From IMG/VR virus record IMGVR_UViG_3300034760_000061, positions 1-50,085 of that record: DNA of 50,085 bases. One strand, written 5' to 3'. Made by a program: the position numbers and the translations under genes. The stretch is from a virus. The notes beneath the pieces were generated by a model that searched no databases, was not told the origin of the DNA, and worked only from the letters and a program-made list of their open reading frames with translations. This document shows, one piece after another, positions 41,170 to 49,143 of this stretch. Numbering within the stretch: position 1 is the first letter of the stretch; each line of letters starts with the position of its first letter.

Positions 41170-41283
41170 AGTGTCCTCTCCATATCGAGAGTCACATACT
41201 ACCGGTATTTTTGCCGTGAATTCTCATCAACATTCACAATATTTTGCTGAACTCAAAATTTTCGCTTACTCGCCCTTTAGCGC

Positions 41284-41321
41284 AAAAAAAGCCCGCTACC
41301 TTTCGGTGCGGGCTTTCTTTT
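41284..41321. terminator. bidirectional terminator
   Basis: AAAGCCCGC (41288-41296) and GCGGGCTTT (41308-41316), extended by ACC/GGT with one bulged T, with A- and T-runs on both sides. It isolates the 40549-41169 gene from the antiterminator gene upstream. Confidence 0.8.
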
Positions 41322-41385
41322 TCACTCATTTCATTTCGTACAGATGAGCAAGCGTAGCACAATATAACCCGAACCCTAAAGGCGG

Positions 41386-41796
41386 TCAAGCAACTCTTTT
41401 CGTCTTATTTCGCGCAGCCTCAGCCCGGTCCTGCGCTTCGATCTCGATATCGTGCAGCGCATCCATCACCGCCAGGTGCAGCGCATGCAGCCGGTTGTAC
41501 ACCGTGACCTCACTGCAGCGCAATTCGCCGGCGATCCGCTTCACCGTCAATGAGCCGGCAAGGTAGAACCACTTCGCCACGTCGTACTGAGCCGGCGCAC
41601 TTTTTCTGATGGCAATGATAATCGTCTCGATTTCCATCGCAGCAGCCGCTTCGGTGATCGGACCAGCGCTGCCGGCGGCGTGGATCTGGACCAGACTGCA
41701 ATAATTCGATTTCGATGGATAACCCAGTCCGCCATCCTCGCGACGCTTGCACCAGGTCGACCATTCGATCAGGCGCTTGTTGATGTATTCGATCAT
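41386..41796 (-). CDS. Q-like antitermination protein (136 aa)
   Basis: The start WSTWCKRREDGGLGYPSKS matches the N-terminal motif W-x-x-W-C-x-x-x-x-x-x-G-L-G-Y-P of the phage antiterminator Q family. A C-terminal helix-turn-helix-like part follows (IAGELRCSEVTVYNRLHAL). It would modify RNA polymerase to read through late terminators. It lies at the right place, at the border between early and late genes. Confidence 0.72.
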   Translation of the reverse strand: MIEYINKRLIEWSTWCKRREDGGLGYPSKSNYCSLVQIHAAGSAGPITEAAAAMEIETIIIAIRKSAPAQYDVAKWFYLAGSLTVKRIAGELRCSEVTVYNRLHALHLAVMDALHDIEIEAQDRAEAARNKTKRVA

Positions 41797-41931
41797 TCCG
41801 TCCTCGTGTTAAATTTGCGTTGAGTGCTCTTACGTTCTTGACTTGGCCTTTGGTGTGGCCGTTGTTCTTGGTTTTGAATCTTGTTCCTGGTACTCGGGGG
41901 CGATTGTTATTGCGCGTGAAGCGTCGCAATA

Positions 41932-41959
41932 TCTGTTCTGTTCTGTTCTGTTCTGTTCT
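41932..41959. repeat. pentanucleotide tandem repeat (TTCTG), about 5.6 copies
   Basis: A pure run of TTCTG units (GAACA-type on the other strand) of 28 bases lies in the 200-bp gap between the replication gene and the antiterminator gene. The gap otherwise has no convincing gene. Confidence 0.9.
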
Positions 41960-41994
41960 AGGGCGTTACAAAACCGTTTCTGTAACGTTTCAAG

Positions 41995-42333
41995 TCAATT
42001 CGGCTTGGGCTTCGCGGCCGTTTTCTTTGCGGCGCGATGCCTCGCTACCCTGGCTGTACTGGTGTCGGAGATAAATTGACGCTTCTCCCAATTCAGTAGC
42101 CTCCAGTGCTCATCGATGAAGCCCTTTGCCAAGAAAACCGTCTTCGTTTCGGCCAATGCAACTGCATCTATACGCAGCGAAAACGCGATCTCAGTTTCAT
42201 GTAACGTTTCAAGGTCGTTACTGCAACGGAGGCACATCAGCATTACGTACCGGCGTTGCATGACCTCCGAGAGCATCTGCACTTTCGGGTCGTGGGCAAA
42301 CTCGGCGTACAGGCGAAGCCATGGGTTCGCCAT
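41995..42333 (-). CDS. replisome-organiser-like replication protein (112 aa)
   Basis: Start 42333 (MANPWLRLYAEFAHDPKVQML) matches a phage family of winged-helix replication proteins with RRYVMLMCLRCSND and KGFIDEHWRLLNWEKRQF. The C-terminus is a basic Ala/Lys tail. Overlap with the primase stop (TAATG) shows coupling. It may load the replication machinery at the phage origin. Confidence 0.7.
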   Translation of the reverse strand: MANPWLRLYAEFAHDPKVQMLSEVMQRRYVMLMCLRCSNDLETLHETEIAFSLRIDAVALAETKTVFLAKGFIDEHWRLLNWEKRQFISDTSTARVARHRAAKKTAAKPKPN

Positions 42334-43304
42334 TATCCTGACCTCCTTCTGACGTCGATGATCAGCCGGCAAAGCTCGACGACGCCGGCGCGCTGCAGCA
42401 GATCGTTCGCGTCTTCGCCGACGACGTCGCTCATGCAGTACGCAAGGCCGGTTTTCTTGGCGGCGCTTTCTCCTGCGAGCGAGACGTCGTTGTCAGCGAA
42501 GACGAAAGCGCGCCCCTTTTCCAGTGATGCGACATGGGCGAGGTTCCAGTCGTTGAAGCAAACCACCACTGACGCGTTTAAACGCAGCCTGCGCAGCGCT
42601 AGCTCGATGGATAGCCCAGTCGCCAGCCCCTCACAAAAAAACGTCTCCTGCGCCCTCTGATTGCCCAGTCTGAGCGCCGCACCTTTCACGCGCATCCCCC
42701 ACGCCATTTGCTTGGCCCATCGCTGCTCGTCCGCAAGCCAGTCGATCCGCTGAGTACCGACAAGCTCACTGGTCAGGAAATCGTACATGGGTACAATCAG
42801 CGTCAGCCCGCGGACTAGACCGATCGAATTGGGCAGCCCCTTCGATACCAGGTACGGATGCGTTTTGGGTTGGCACTGCGCCAAATACTTTGTGGCGGAC
42901 GCTGCGGCAGCGCGCGCGGCGCGGGTCTTGCGCACATCGCATGCAACGTCACCCTCGGGTTGGGTCTGTGAATGGGGTGCAGCTTCTGCACCCCATTGCA
43001 ATAGTCGCTCCCCCTTGACCCTAGTGATTGGCTGGACGCGATGATCTTCGGCATATCGCCACCCGTTAGCTGCGGCTTCTCGGTACAAGGTGCCGATTCG
43101 GACGTGGCCGGCAGAGCCAATGCTTCGCCACACGGCCAGGGCGGATTTTCGACAATACGATTCCGCGCTTTTGCTCCAGCTATTCCACGCGTCGAACGCA
43201 TCGTCGCCAAACTCAGACTTGAGGGCCATTGCCATGCGTACCCAAGTCGCACGCTCATTCGGCGCGATCGAATGAAGCGCGCTTGCTGCCTTCTCATGTA
43301 GCAT
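42333..43304 (-). CDS. phage primase, PriCT-2 plus Toprim (323 aa)
   Basis: Start ATG 43304 (MLHEKAASALHSI). Residues about 8-75 are a PriCT_2-like domain (MAMALKSEFGDDAFDAWNSW). Residues about 218-300 are a Toprim domain with Glu225 (FFCEG) and the DxD pair Asp271/Asp273 (FVFADND). It makes RNA primers on phage DNA. No helicase domain is fused, so a host helicase is probably used. It overlaps the next upstream gene by 11 bases. Confidence 0.85.
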   Translation of the reverse strand: MLHEKAASALHSIAPNERATWVRMAMALKSEFGDDAFDAWNSWSKSAESYCRKSALAVWRSIGSAGHVRIGTLYREAAANGWRYAEDHRVQPITRVKGERLLQWGAEAAPHSQTQPEGDVACDVRKTRAARAAAASATKYLAQCQPKTHPYLVSKGLPNSIGLVRGLTLIVPMYDFLTSELVGTQRIDWLADEQRWAKQMAWGMRVKGAALRLGNQRAQETFFCEGLATGLSIELALRRLRLNASVVVCFNDWNLAHVASLEKGRAFVFADNDVSLAGESAAKKTGLAYCMSDVVGEDANDLLQRAGVVELCRLIIDVRRRSG

Positions 43305-44313
43305 GGGTTCCTCCTTCAGGACGTGTGTTCGCCGGCCCACCGATCAGGTTTAGCAAAATTTCATCACCCCCAATACGGTCCATTCGCCCCTTGTTAGCAA
43401 GGTGCCTAAACACGGCAACTGCCTCAGCCGGGTTGCGCGCACGAATGGTGGATAGTCGTAGGAAAAGAAAGTCATCACGCGCTTGCACCTCGATAGCCGG
43501 ATCGCAGCCGGTATCGAAGGCGTATCGAAGCGAGGATAGGGAGTACCAATACCCCAACTCGTGGAGGCAATCCGACAGCGTGTGCGGGAGCAGGTGTGGG
43601 TGTTGTTCGAAGGCAGAAACAACCTGTTTCAAATCCAATTTCCAATCGTGCTCGCCACGGTCAACGCCTCGCATAACATCCATGCAAAATTGCTCAGCTG
43701 GAGTTTCGACATAAATGCTGTCCCCAAATCGGGCTCGCGCCTCCCGCCGGAGAGCTGCCTTTTCTACCGCCCTTTCGCCCAATTTCGCCAGGTCCGCAAA
43801 TCCAAACGATGCGAATACGGCGCCGAAATTTCCGGGGAATGTTCTATGCAGGTAGGCCGAGTACCGCTTCTCGATCTCCTCCAATGGCGACTTCAATCGG
43901 GCCGCTGCTTGCATTGCCTTCTCGATCAGTGAGGCCTGACCGGTCCCGATGACCTCGCGCAGCCAGAGAACGGCATCTATTTCCTTATCACCAGTCACGA
44001 CCTGCTGAGGTGGCAGTTCTGGAACTGAAACCCCTGTGTTCAAACTCACCTTCATCGGGGGCAACGTGAACAGCGAGCGATGATGCAAGTTGTCACGGAA
44101 GGATCCTGAACGCGAACAGATCGTTTTCACCGTGCCCAGCGGCAGACCGGCCAACTCGGCCACTTGACGCAGAGAGTGGGTGCGGCGCAGATCAAGAACG
44201 CGCCGCTTTACCTCGTGCGAATGCTGGCGCGGGGAAGTCGCGTTTGAAACGCGAGTGTCGGACGTACTTGAAACAGGGGGATTCGCCCCCTCCAGTACGT
44301 TTTGCTCGTTCAT
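43294..44313 (-). CDS. DNA-binding replication-region protein with helix-turn-helix (339 aa)
   Basis: A helix-turn-helix at about residues 34-66 (HEVKRRVLDLRRTHS, then QVAELAGLPLGTVKT) is clear. The C-terminal 200 residues are helical, without recognised catalytic motifs. Coupled to the ORF6N gene (overlap of four bases) and the primase. Possibly an origin-binding or regulatory protein. Confidence 0.65.
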   Translation of the reverse strand: MNEQNVLEGANPPVSSTSDTRVSNATSPRQHSHEVKRRVLDLRRTHSLRQVAELAGLPLGTVKTICSRSGSFRDNLHHRSLFTLPPMKVSLNTGVSVPELPPQQVVTGDKEIDAVLWLREVIGTGQASLIEKAMQAAARLKSPLEEIEKRYSAYLHRTFPGNFGAVFASFGFADLAKLGERAVEKAALRREARARFGDSIYVETPAEQFCMDVMRGVDRGEHDWKLDLKQVVSAFEQHPHLLPHTLSDCLHELGYWYSLSSLRYAFDTGCDPAIEVQARDDFLFLRLSTIRARNPAEAVAVFRHLANKGRMDRIGGDEILLNLIGGPANTRPEGGTHAT

Positions 44314-45068
44314 TTCGAAATCGCCTCCAGAGCCTCGTCGAGCATCGTAATGTGGTAGCTGTTGACGTGTCCGTAACGGCTGTCGCCGACCTGGTCAATG
44401 GTAATGCCCCGCTTCTTGCTAATCGCGGCAGCCTTACGCCCGAGCCTCGTCAACTCGAGCTTGCTCAGTTGCAGGTCGCGGTAGTTCGAATATCCCATGG
44501 CAGTAAATGACTGGACGCTTGCCACTGCAGCGATCTGGTTGCACTCGATGCGCTTGATGGCATCCGCTTGCACAGCAAGGGCTGCGGCTTGGGCGGCCTG
44601 CTCGGCCTTGATTGCGGAACTCTCGAACAACAGGGCAACCAGTGCGCGATGCTCGGGCGATAAGCTGGCCATCGGATCGAAGAGGGATGCCGGCTTTGTG
44701 AAGTACGACTTCACCAGCTGCCGCTGAACATGCCAGGCGAGATCGTCAGTGAAGGCCTTCACGATCATTGAATACCCGGTTTCAGTGAGCAGGACCAGGC
44801 CGTTCGGCGCGATCACACCCATGTCGCGGGCTTCGGACGAATTTCGTACGAAGTAATCTTCGCCCTCGATCAAGCGATTCTTGTGCTCGTTAAAATTTCG
44901 ACGAGCGGTACCGTCGGGGCGTTGATGCACTTGGTCGATCATCGCGAGCGTCATTACTCGCTGCGATTGGTGGTCGATTGGCGTCAGAGCGACCCCTTTG
45001 ATTTTCAAAGCGCAGGCGAGCAGAGCCCCTGCTGCAGGCTGCGAGCCTGCGGCTGTTTGAGTAGTCAT
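44310..45068 (-). CDS. ORF6N-domain protein (252 aa)
   Basis: Residues about 30-115 carry the ORF6N-type pattern: VMTLAMIDQVHQRPDGTARRNF, EGEDYFVRN and LTETGYSMIVKAF. This DNA-binding domain is frequent in phage antirepressors and Rha-like proteins. The C-terminal half contains an Ala-rich coiled coil (AEQAAQAAALAVQADA). Likely a regulator of early genes. Confidence 0.78.
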   Translation of the reverse strand: MTTQTAAGSQPAAGALLACALKIKGVALTPIDHQSQRVMTLAMIDQVHQRPDGTARRNFNEHKNRLIEGEDYFVRNSSEARDMGVIAPNGLVLLTETGYSMIVKAFTDDLAWHVQRQLVKSYFTKPASLFDPMASLSPEHRALVALLFESSAIKAEQAAQAAALAVQADAIKRIECNQIAAVASVQSFTAMGYSNYRDLQLSKLELTRLGRKAAAISKKRGITIDQVGDSRYGHVNSYHITMLDEALEAISK

Positions 45069-45077
45069 GGATGTTCC

Positions 45078-45299
45078 TTAAGCGGGGTTCAGAATAGCGC
45101 GGATATCTTCGACTCGATAAAACGAGCCGCGACCGTCACCAATGCGAACCGGCTTGGGAAATCGAGGATTGGGACCTTTTTGCCCAGCAAACCAGGTGGC
45201 TTTGCAGACTGGGATAATTGCGGGAATGGGAGGGTTCGCCTTGGGGTTGCCAAGGATGTGGGAAAGTTTGAGGTATCCGTTTGCGGGAAGGTGGTTCAT
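45078..45299 (-). CDS. AlpA-type transcriptional regulator (73 aa)
   Basis: Short winged-helix protein with CKATWFAGQKGPNPRFPKPV and a FYRVEDIRAIL end, the AlpA/Xis-like fold. First gene of the replication operon on the minus strand, nine bases from the ORF6N gene. It could activate the operon or aid excision. Confidence 0.75.
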   Translation of the reverse strand: MNHLPANGYLKLSHILGNPKANPPIPAIIPVCKATWFAGQKGPNPRFPKPVRIGDGRGSFYRVEDIRAILNPA

Positions 45300-45720
45300 T
45301 CGGTAGTGCTCCTATGCAGGGCGCCTACCTGTCGCATCAGCGCAGGAAGAACGCCCAATTAAAGTAACGGCCATACGCCGTAAATTTGATCGGGTCATGT
45401 CAGGTTCCTGTACTTCGGACTACACGGAAAAGGTGACGCGGGTGATGCTGGTCGGCATTGCAGCTGATTCGCAAGCGCCAAACAAACTGTAGCACGTTTA
45501 GATAGACCGATCTAGCCCGCACGAAATATCTTTCGGCGTCAATGCTGATATGAGATTTGTTGATGCTCGTCTGCTTGTCCATTCTGGGATACTTCCATCT
45601 GTTTGAGGCCGATCAAGGCCGATGGATGAATCGTATGCTTAGGACCGCGCTAAAGAAATACGTCACGAACGGATACTATACGGTGTCGGCCGGAGACTAT
45701 ATAGCCTCCGGCCGGACGCG
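45300..45720. other. intergenic region with a 9-bp inverted repeat
   Basis: This 420-base gap holds the upstream region of the AlpA operon. At 45687-45695 and 45706-45714 CGGCCGGAG/CTCCGGCCG form a perfect hairpin next to the stop of the 45721 gene; there is no T-run after it on the minus strand, so it may be a processing or protein site. Short frames here look non-coding. Confidence 0.45.
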
Positions 45721-46599
45721 CTACCGGAGCTTTACTCCCTTTAACTTTGCATGCTTTCGAATCCAACTCGCAATAGTGCTTGGTTCGTACGTTTTACGCC
45801 CCTGTTGCTGCAACCATTGTGAAAAGTGATTGGCAGCTTTGGGGGCGCTTGAAAACTTACTTCGGGTCTCAAACCATGCGGTTGTCACTAACTCTTCGAT
45901 CTCATATTTCTCCGCGTGTTTTGCCTCGTTAAGCGCTCGCGACTTAGTTTCCTTCCTATCAAAGTCAATTACAGCACGATCATGCCCCCTCTTCAGCCGC
46001 TCAGCATAATTTACAGCCTCGACCGCCTTTAGGGCATATGCTGCCGATCCCCGAATCGCCATCATGGAAACCTCGTGCTCTATTTCAGCTTCGGTCCGAT
46101 CACCTATCGCCTCCTTAAATCGTTCCATTAATTTAGGTGGCACCCCTGGCTCGAGATCGTCCAAACTTGCATCATATATTTGGATCGCCTGAGCCAGGAG
46201 AAGCAGCGTCAAGACAGCAAATAGCTCCGACGGATGCCAACTCCCGCTAATCCAGTCGCGCAAGTCGAAGACGACCATCGGATCAATGTCACCGAATCGT
46301 TCATGTAAACTTTGCTTAAGCGCGCGGTTCTCACTTATTTGGCTCGCCTCTGTTGTGTACTCGTCATTTTCGCGACCATCCGCAACATCAAGCAGCGCTT
46401 CACCGTGATCGATATCACGCAACACTTGCTCGATCAGAAAACATACGAAAGCTGCACACTCATGGATTTGTACGGACGTTTTTGGGTCAAGAATTTCCCT
46501 GGCCCGACTCGCCACGTCAGCAAAGTACGGGAGATAATAGTTGTCGGGTATTTCATCGTTCACCGCATCAAGCGCGTCTCTGCTGCAATAGATACTCAA
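45721..46599 (-). CDS. hypothetical prophage protein, TTG start (292 aa)
   Basis: I choose the TTG at 46597-46599 because CAGGAGACACT lies directly upstream and coding character starts there (SIYCSRDALDAVNDEIPDNY). An ATG further upstream (46767) would add 56 residues unlike the rest and overlap the 46649 gene. The body is helical and acidic. The basic end (APKAANHFSQWLQQQ then TIASWIRKHAKLKG) looks like a helix-turn-helix. Unknown function, AT-richer than neighbours. Confidence 0.55.
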   Translation of the reverse strand: MSIYCSRDALDAVNDEIPDNYYLPYFADVASRAREILDPKTSVQIHECAAFVCFLIEQVLRDIDHGEALLDVADGRENDEYTTEASQISENRALKQSLHERFGDIDPMVVFDLRDWISGSWHPSELFAVLTLLLLAQAIQIYDASLDDLEPGVPPKLMERFKEAIGDRTEAEIEHEVSMMAIRGSAAYALKAVEAVNYAERLKRGHDRAVIDFDRKETKSRALNEAKHAEKYEIEELVTTAWFETRSKFSSAPKAANHFSQWLQQQGRKTYEPSTIASWIRKHAKLKGVKLR

Positions 46600-46648
46600 A
46601 GTGTCTCCTGAATGAAAATTGCGATTAATAAAACCATGTTGCGGTAAG

Positions 46649-46864
46649 TCATGACTCTGAAGTCTGGCGACCGATACAAGAGTAATCGCCCGTCGGTGCC
46701 AGCACGAGCCGCAAGTGCGGTGCCTGCCGTTGCGGCCATTTATCCCGATACTGCTTGGCAGTATCAAAAAGCATACTTTGTGCCCAAGGTTTCATGCCCC
46801 GATAGTCTGCCAGCAAGTTCACCTCATCGGGTGTCAGTTCGTGCGACGGCGGCCCTGTGCTCAT
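46649..46864 (-). CDS. small hypothetical protein (71 aa)
   Basis: Pattern LTPDEVNLLADYRGMKPWAQ...LRLVLAP is shared with the 48111-48392 protein (LTEKEMRLILLYRGT, LRLVDG), so the two appear to be distant paralogs. ATGA-coupled to the next upstream gene. Confidence 0.5.
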   Translation of the reverse strand: MSTGPPSHELTPDEVNLLADYRGMKPWAQSMLFDTAKQYRDKWPQRQAPHLRLVLAPTGDYSCIGRQTSES

Positions 46865-47046
46865 GACATCTCTCCAATTAGTTTGTCAAGATCGTCGGCC
46901 ACGTCAGCCGCCATGCTGGCGCAGGTTTGCAAGGCATCCATCTGGGTCTCAGGCGCCAGGATAGGGATCGCGGCCAGCAGCGCGCTGATCACGTTGGCAA
47001 GGCCCGCCAGGCGGCGAATAGCTACTTCGTCGACGCCGGAACTCAT
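46861..47046 (-). CDS. small helical hypothetical protein (61 aa)
   Basis: Helical protein (VDEVAIRRLAGLANVISALL). Start and stop overlap both neighbours by four bases, which is the main evidence for expression. Function unknown. Confidence 0.5.
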   Translation of the reverse strand: MSSGVDEVAIRRLAGLANVISALLAAIPILAPETQMDALQTCASMAADVADDLDKLIGEMS

Positions 47047-47216
47047 GCGCCACCGCTTGGCATTGGGCGCGGCGCTGGCCAGTCTTCAGCCATATAAAGG
47101 GCCAGCTCCAAGATCGTTTCCCGACCCCGAGTATCCGAAAGGCAATACGCCGCCAACAGTGCGGCCTCGGGATCCAGCATCTCCCGCGGGATTTGCCGTG
47201 TGGTAGCGGCAGTCAT
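47043..47216 (-). CDS. small hypothetical protein (57 aa)
   Basis: Start ATG 47216 (MTAATTRQIPREMLDPEAAL) overlaps the stop of the 47213 gene. Contains LSDTRGRETILELALYMA, a helical pattern seen in small phage regulators of unknown role. Coupled to both neighbours. Confidence 0.5.
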   Translation of the reverse strand: MTAATTRQIPREMLDPEAALLAAYCLSDTRGRETILELALYMAEDWPAPRPMPSGGA

Positions 47217-47692
47217 CGCGCACGACCGGAAAAAATTTTGGCTTTGTCCACGCTGACTTCGGCCAACGGGAAGCCAGACATTACCGCATCGCGGAAATCC
47301 AGGTAGCTTTCGTTGGCTAACGCAGCCTTGGCTTCGCGGCTTGCCCAAATCTTACTGCGAAGATAGCAGGACTCGATCACGAAAACATAGTGCCCAGCCT
47401 GATCTGGATAGACAGTGCCCCGCAGCGCGCCAGGATATACGAATCGCCCCGAACTCAGCTTGGCAGAAACGCCTTTCGGGAACGTCTTGGTCGCCCGGAA
47501 CTGTTCAGCAGTTCCGCGCCATGTAATGCGATGCTGCACTTCATCATCTAAGCCAAGTTTGCGCTTGCACACTTCGATCTGTACGGACAGGCCGACGCTG
47601 GCAGCGTCGATTGATGCATAGCGTGCGGGAAGCGGCTGTGCCCACCATAACTTACCGAACATTTTGCTGTCAGCTGGGGTGAGGATGCTCAT
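47213..47692 (-). CDS. hypothetical prophage protein (159 aa)
   Basis: Soluble, basic protein (VQIEVCKRKLGLDDEVQHR, GRFVYPGALRGTVYPDQAGH). No recognised domain. Coupled at both ends with ATGA overlaps in the rightmost minus-strand operon. Confidence 0.55.
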   Translation of the reverse strand: MSILTPADSKMFGKLWWAQPLPARYASIDAASVGLSVQIEVCKRKLGLDDEVQHRITWRGTAEQFRATKTFPKGVSAKLSSGRFVYPGALRGTVYPDQAGHYVFVIESCYLRSKIWASREAKAALANESYLDFRDAVMSGFPLAEVSVDKAKIFSGRAR

Positions 47693-48114
47693 ACAGCACC
47701 TGCATTCTTCGCCGAACTAGCCTTGGACTCAGCTTTATTTCGCATTGGAGACGTCGCGGCCCTTCTGTCGTCCGTGTCCAGAATTGCCTGCAGATTTCCA
47801 TGCTGCTCTTGAAGAAATTGAGCCTCCACCGCGAGGTGCTTTATTAGCCCGGCAATACCTTCCAGAACGATAGTCGCCGGAGGAAAATCACTGTTGTTCG
47901 CCGCACCGAACAGCAAGTGCCCGATCGCCTCCAGACCATTCATCAAGGACCAATTGGCATTGGAGGCGTGGCTTATAGCTGCTTCGATTTGCTGACGCTC
48001 ATCGCTCGACATCACGTGTGCGGCCGGGAAATCGGCCGGCAACTTCATGATGAGATGCCCGAATTCGTATGGCGCGCGCTCGATGTGGTTGAAGTGAGGG
48101 TTCGGGGCGTTCAT
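47689..48114 (-). CDS. hypothetical prophage protein (141 aa)
   Basis: Helical protein with SSDERQQIEAAISHASNAN and LEGIAGLIKHLAVEAQFLQ and a Lys/Ala tail. Not recognised. Coupled to both neighbours by four-base overlaps. Confidence 0.5.
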   Translation of the reverse strand: MNAPNPHFNHIERAPYEFGHLIMKLPADFPAAHVMSSDERQQIEAAISHASNANWSLMNGLEAIGHLLFGAANNSDFPPATIVLEGIAGLIKHLAVEAQFLQEQHGNLQAILDTDDRRAATSPMRNKAESKASSAKNAGAV

Positions 48115-48392
48115 GCTGCACCTCCATCGACGAGGCGCAATACTGGGCGGACGCGACGCGGAAAATTCTCAGCATATTTTTCAGACATCGACAAGCTCAA
48201 ATCCTGAAACCGATCGATCGTTCCGCGGTAGAGCAATATCAAACGCATCTCTTTTTCCGTCAGCTTTAACGGCGTCTCAGCCGCTACTGGAGTCTGACGC
48301 CGTGCTGCGCGCAGTGTTGCCGCCGCAGGCGTGACAATAAGTAAAGGTTGCATTTCGCGGAAATTCACGTTACTATCATTTTCGTTAGTCAT
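48111..48392 (-). CDS. first gene of the small-gene operon, hypothetical (93 aa)
   Basis: Begins MTNENDSNVNFREMQPLL; the second half (EMRLILLYRGTIDRFQDLSL, ending LRLVDGGAA) resembles the 46649 protein. TCTTGAAAGAAGA precedes the start. It probably opens the operon 48392-45721, close to the palindrome at 48430. Confidence 0.5.
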   Translation of the reverse strand: MTNENDSNVNFREMQPLLIVTPAAATLRAARRQTPVAAETPLKLTEKEMRLILLYRGTIDRFQDLSLSMSEKYAENFPRRVRPVLRLVDGGAA

Positions 48393-48429
48393 ATTCTTCT
48401 TTCAAGAGGACGAGTTGATTCACAACGAC

Positions 48430-48451
48430 CTTAAATGCTCTAACATTTAAG
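48430..48451. promoter_or_regulatory. operator-like palindrome
   Basis: CTTAAATG, six bases, CATTTAAG: a perfect 8-bp inverted repeat lying 38 bases upstream of the leftward operon start and left of a plus-strand terminator. It fits a repressor operator overlapping a promoter. Confidence 0.55.
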
Positions 48452-48530
48452 ATCGAAACTAGCCTGATTACGCTCAGGTGGTTGAGTAAAATGATTCCGA
48501 AGGGCGCCTTGCAGGGCGCCCTTTTTCACA
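48452..48530 (+). ncRNA. possible small RNA ending in a strong terminator
   Basis: AGGGCGCC (48501-48508), a six-base loop and GGCGCCCT (48515-48522) form a perfect hairpin followed by T5 on the plus strand. No plus-strand gene precedes it: the nearest genes to the left run leftward. A short rightward transcript from near the palindrome at 48430 would end here. It could equally end leftward-unrelated read-through, so confidence is low. Confidence 0.35.
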
Positions 48531-48589
48531 TTTGAACTGCTCTATACGTTTCTCATAACCCTCCTATCACTCGTTCATTGTCATTCGGC

Positions 48590-48751
48590 TTACTCGCCGG
48601 CGCTTGTGCCGCCGCGTCGCGCTTGAACTTCCATGAGACAACGCACTATTTCGCTGTTCAGCGAACGCCCCGCCTGCTTCGCAGCTGCCTCAAACCACTC
48701 GCGCAATTCGGCCGGCATCCGTAATGGATAGGCTGGTATCTGGGCGCTCAT
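48590..48751 (-). CDS. Arc-type ribbon-helix-helix regulator (53 aa)
   Basis: ATG 48751 (MSAQIPAYPLRMPAELREWF). The pattern YPLRMPAELREWFEAAAKQ then SLNSEIVRCLMEV is that of Arc/Mnt repressors, which bind DNA as dimers of dimers through a beta-ribbon. Divergent from a second Arc-like gene across a palindrome-rich region. Confidence 0.85.
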   Translation of the reverse strand: MSAQIPAYPLRMPAELREWFEAAAKQAGRSLNSEIVRCLMEVQARRGGTSAGE

Positions 48752-48855
48752 TTTTGATCCTGTAGGAAATTGACTTTGATTCAATATAGAATCTATTTGA
48801 CTCAGAGTCAAGAAGACTCTTTGCTCGTTCAGACAGCGTAGAGGAAAATCGAGCG
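48752..48855. promoter_or_regulatory. divergent promoter/operator region of two Arc-like genes
   Basis: TTGACTC-A-GAGTCAA (48797-48811) is a perfect 15-bp palindrome. GATTC (48778-48782) and GAATC (48789-48793) form a second inverted repeat over AATATA. TTGACT, AAT-rich spacers and the two starts on either side suggest overlapping divergent promoters controlled by the flanking repressors. Confidence 0.6.
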
Positions 48856-49143
48856 ATGACGACTCCAACTCCGACTCAGCCCACCCCATTTCCTCTGCGG
48901 ATGCCCCCAGAGCTGCGCGAACGACTTGAGGCCCGCGCCAAAAAGAACGGCCGCAGCGCAAACGCTGAAATTGTTTCAATGGTGAAAGCCGCGCTGGAGG
49001 GCGCGTCAGGCTTGGCCGCAGCTACGTCAGGCGAGCTCCTCGATGAGGTGGTGAATCGATATGGCGCGAAGGTACAAATCGTGGTGACACCCGAAGTCGC
49101 CGCCCAGGCCAGTATCAAGCCGAAGCGCAAGAAGGCGAAGTAG
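48856..49143 (+). CDS. Arc-type ribbon-helix-helix regulator with C-terminal extension (95 aa)
   Basis: FPLRMPPELRERLEARAKK then SANAEIVSMVKAALEG is the Arc fold (about residues 12-50). A 45-residue extension follows (ELLDEVVNRYGAKVQIV, basic tail RKKAK). AGAGGAAA precedes the ATG. It starts a rightward operon leading to the excisionase-like genes. It may be the prophage repressor or its antagonist. Confidence 0.85.
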   Translation: MTTPTPTQPTPFPLRMPPELRERLEARAKKNGRSANAEIVSMVKAALEGASGLAAATSGELLDEVVNRYGAKVQIVVTPEVAAQASIKPKRKKAK

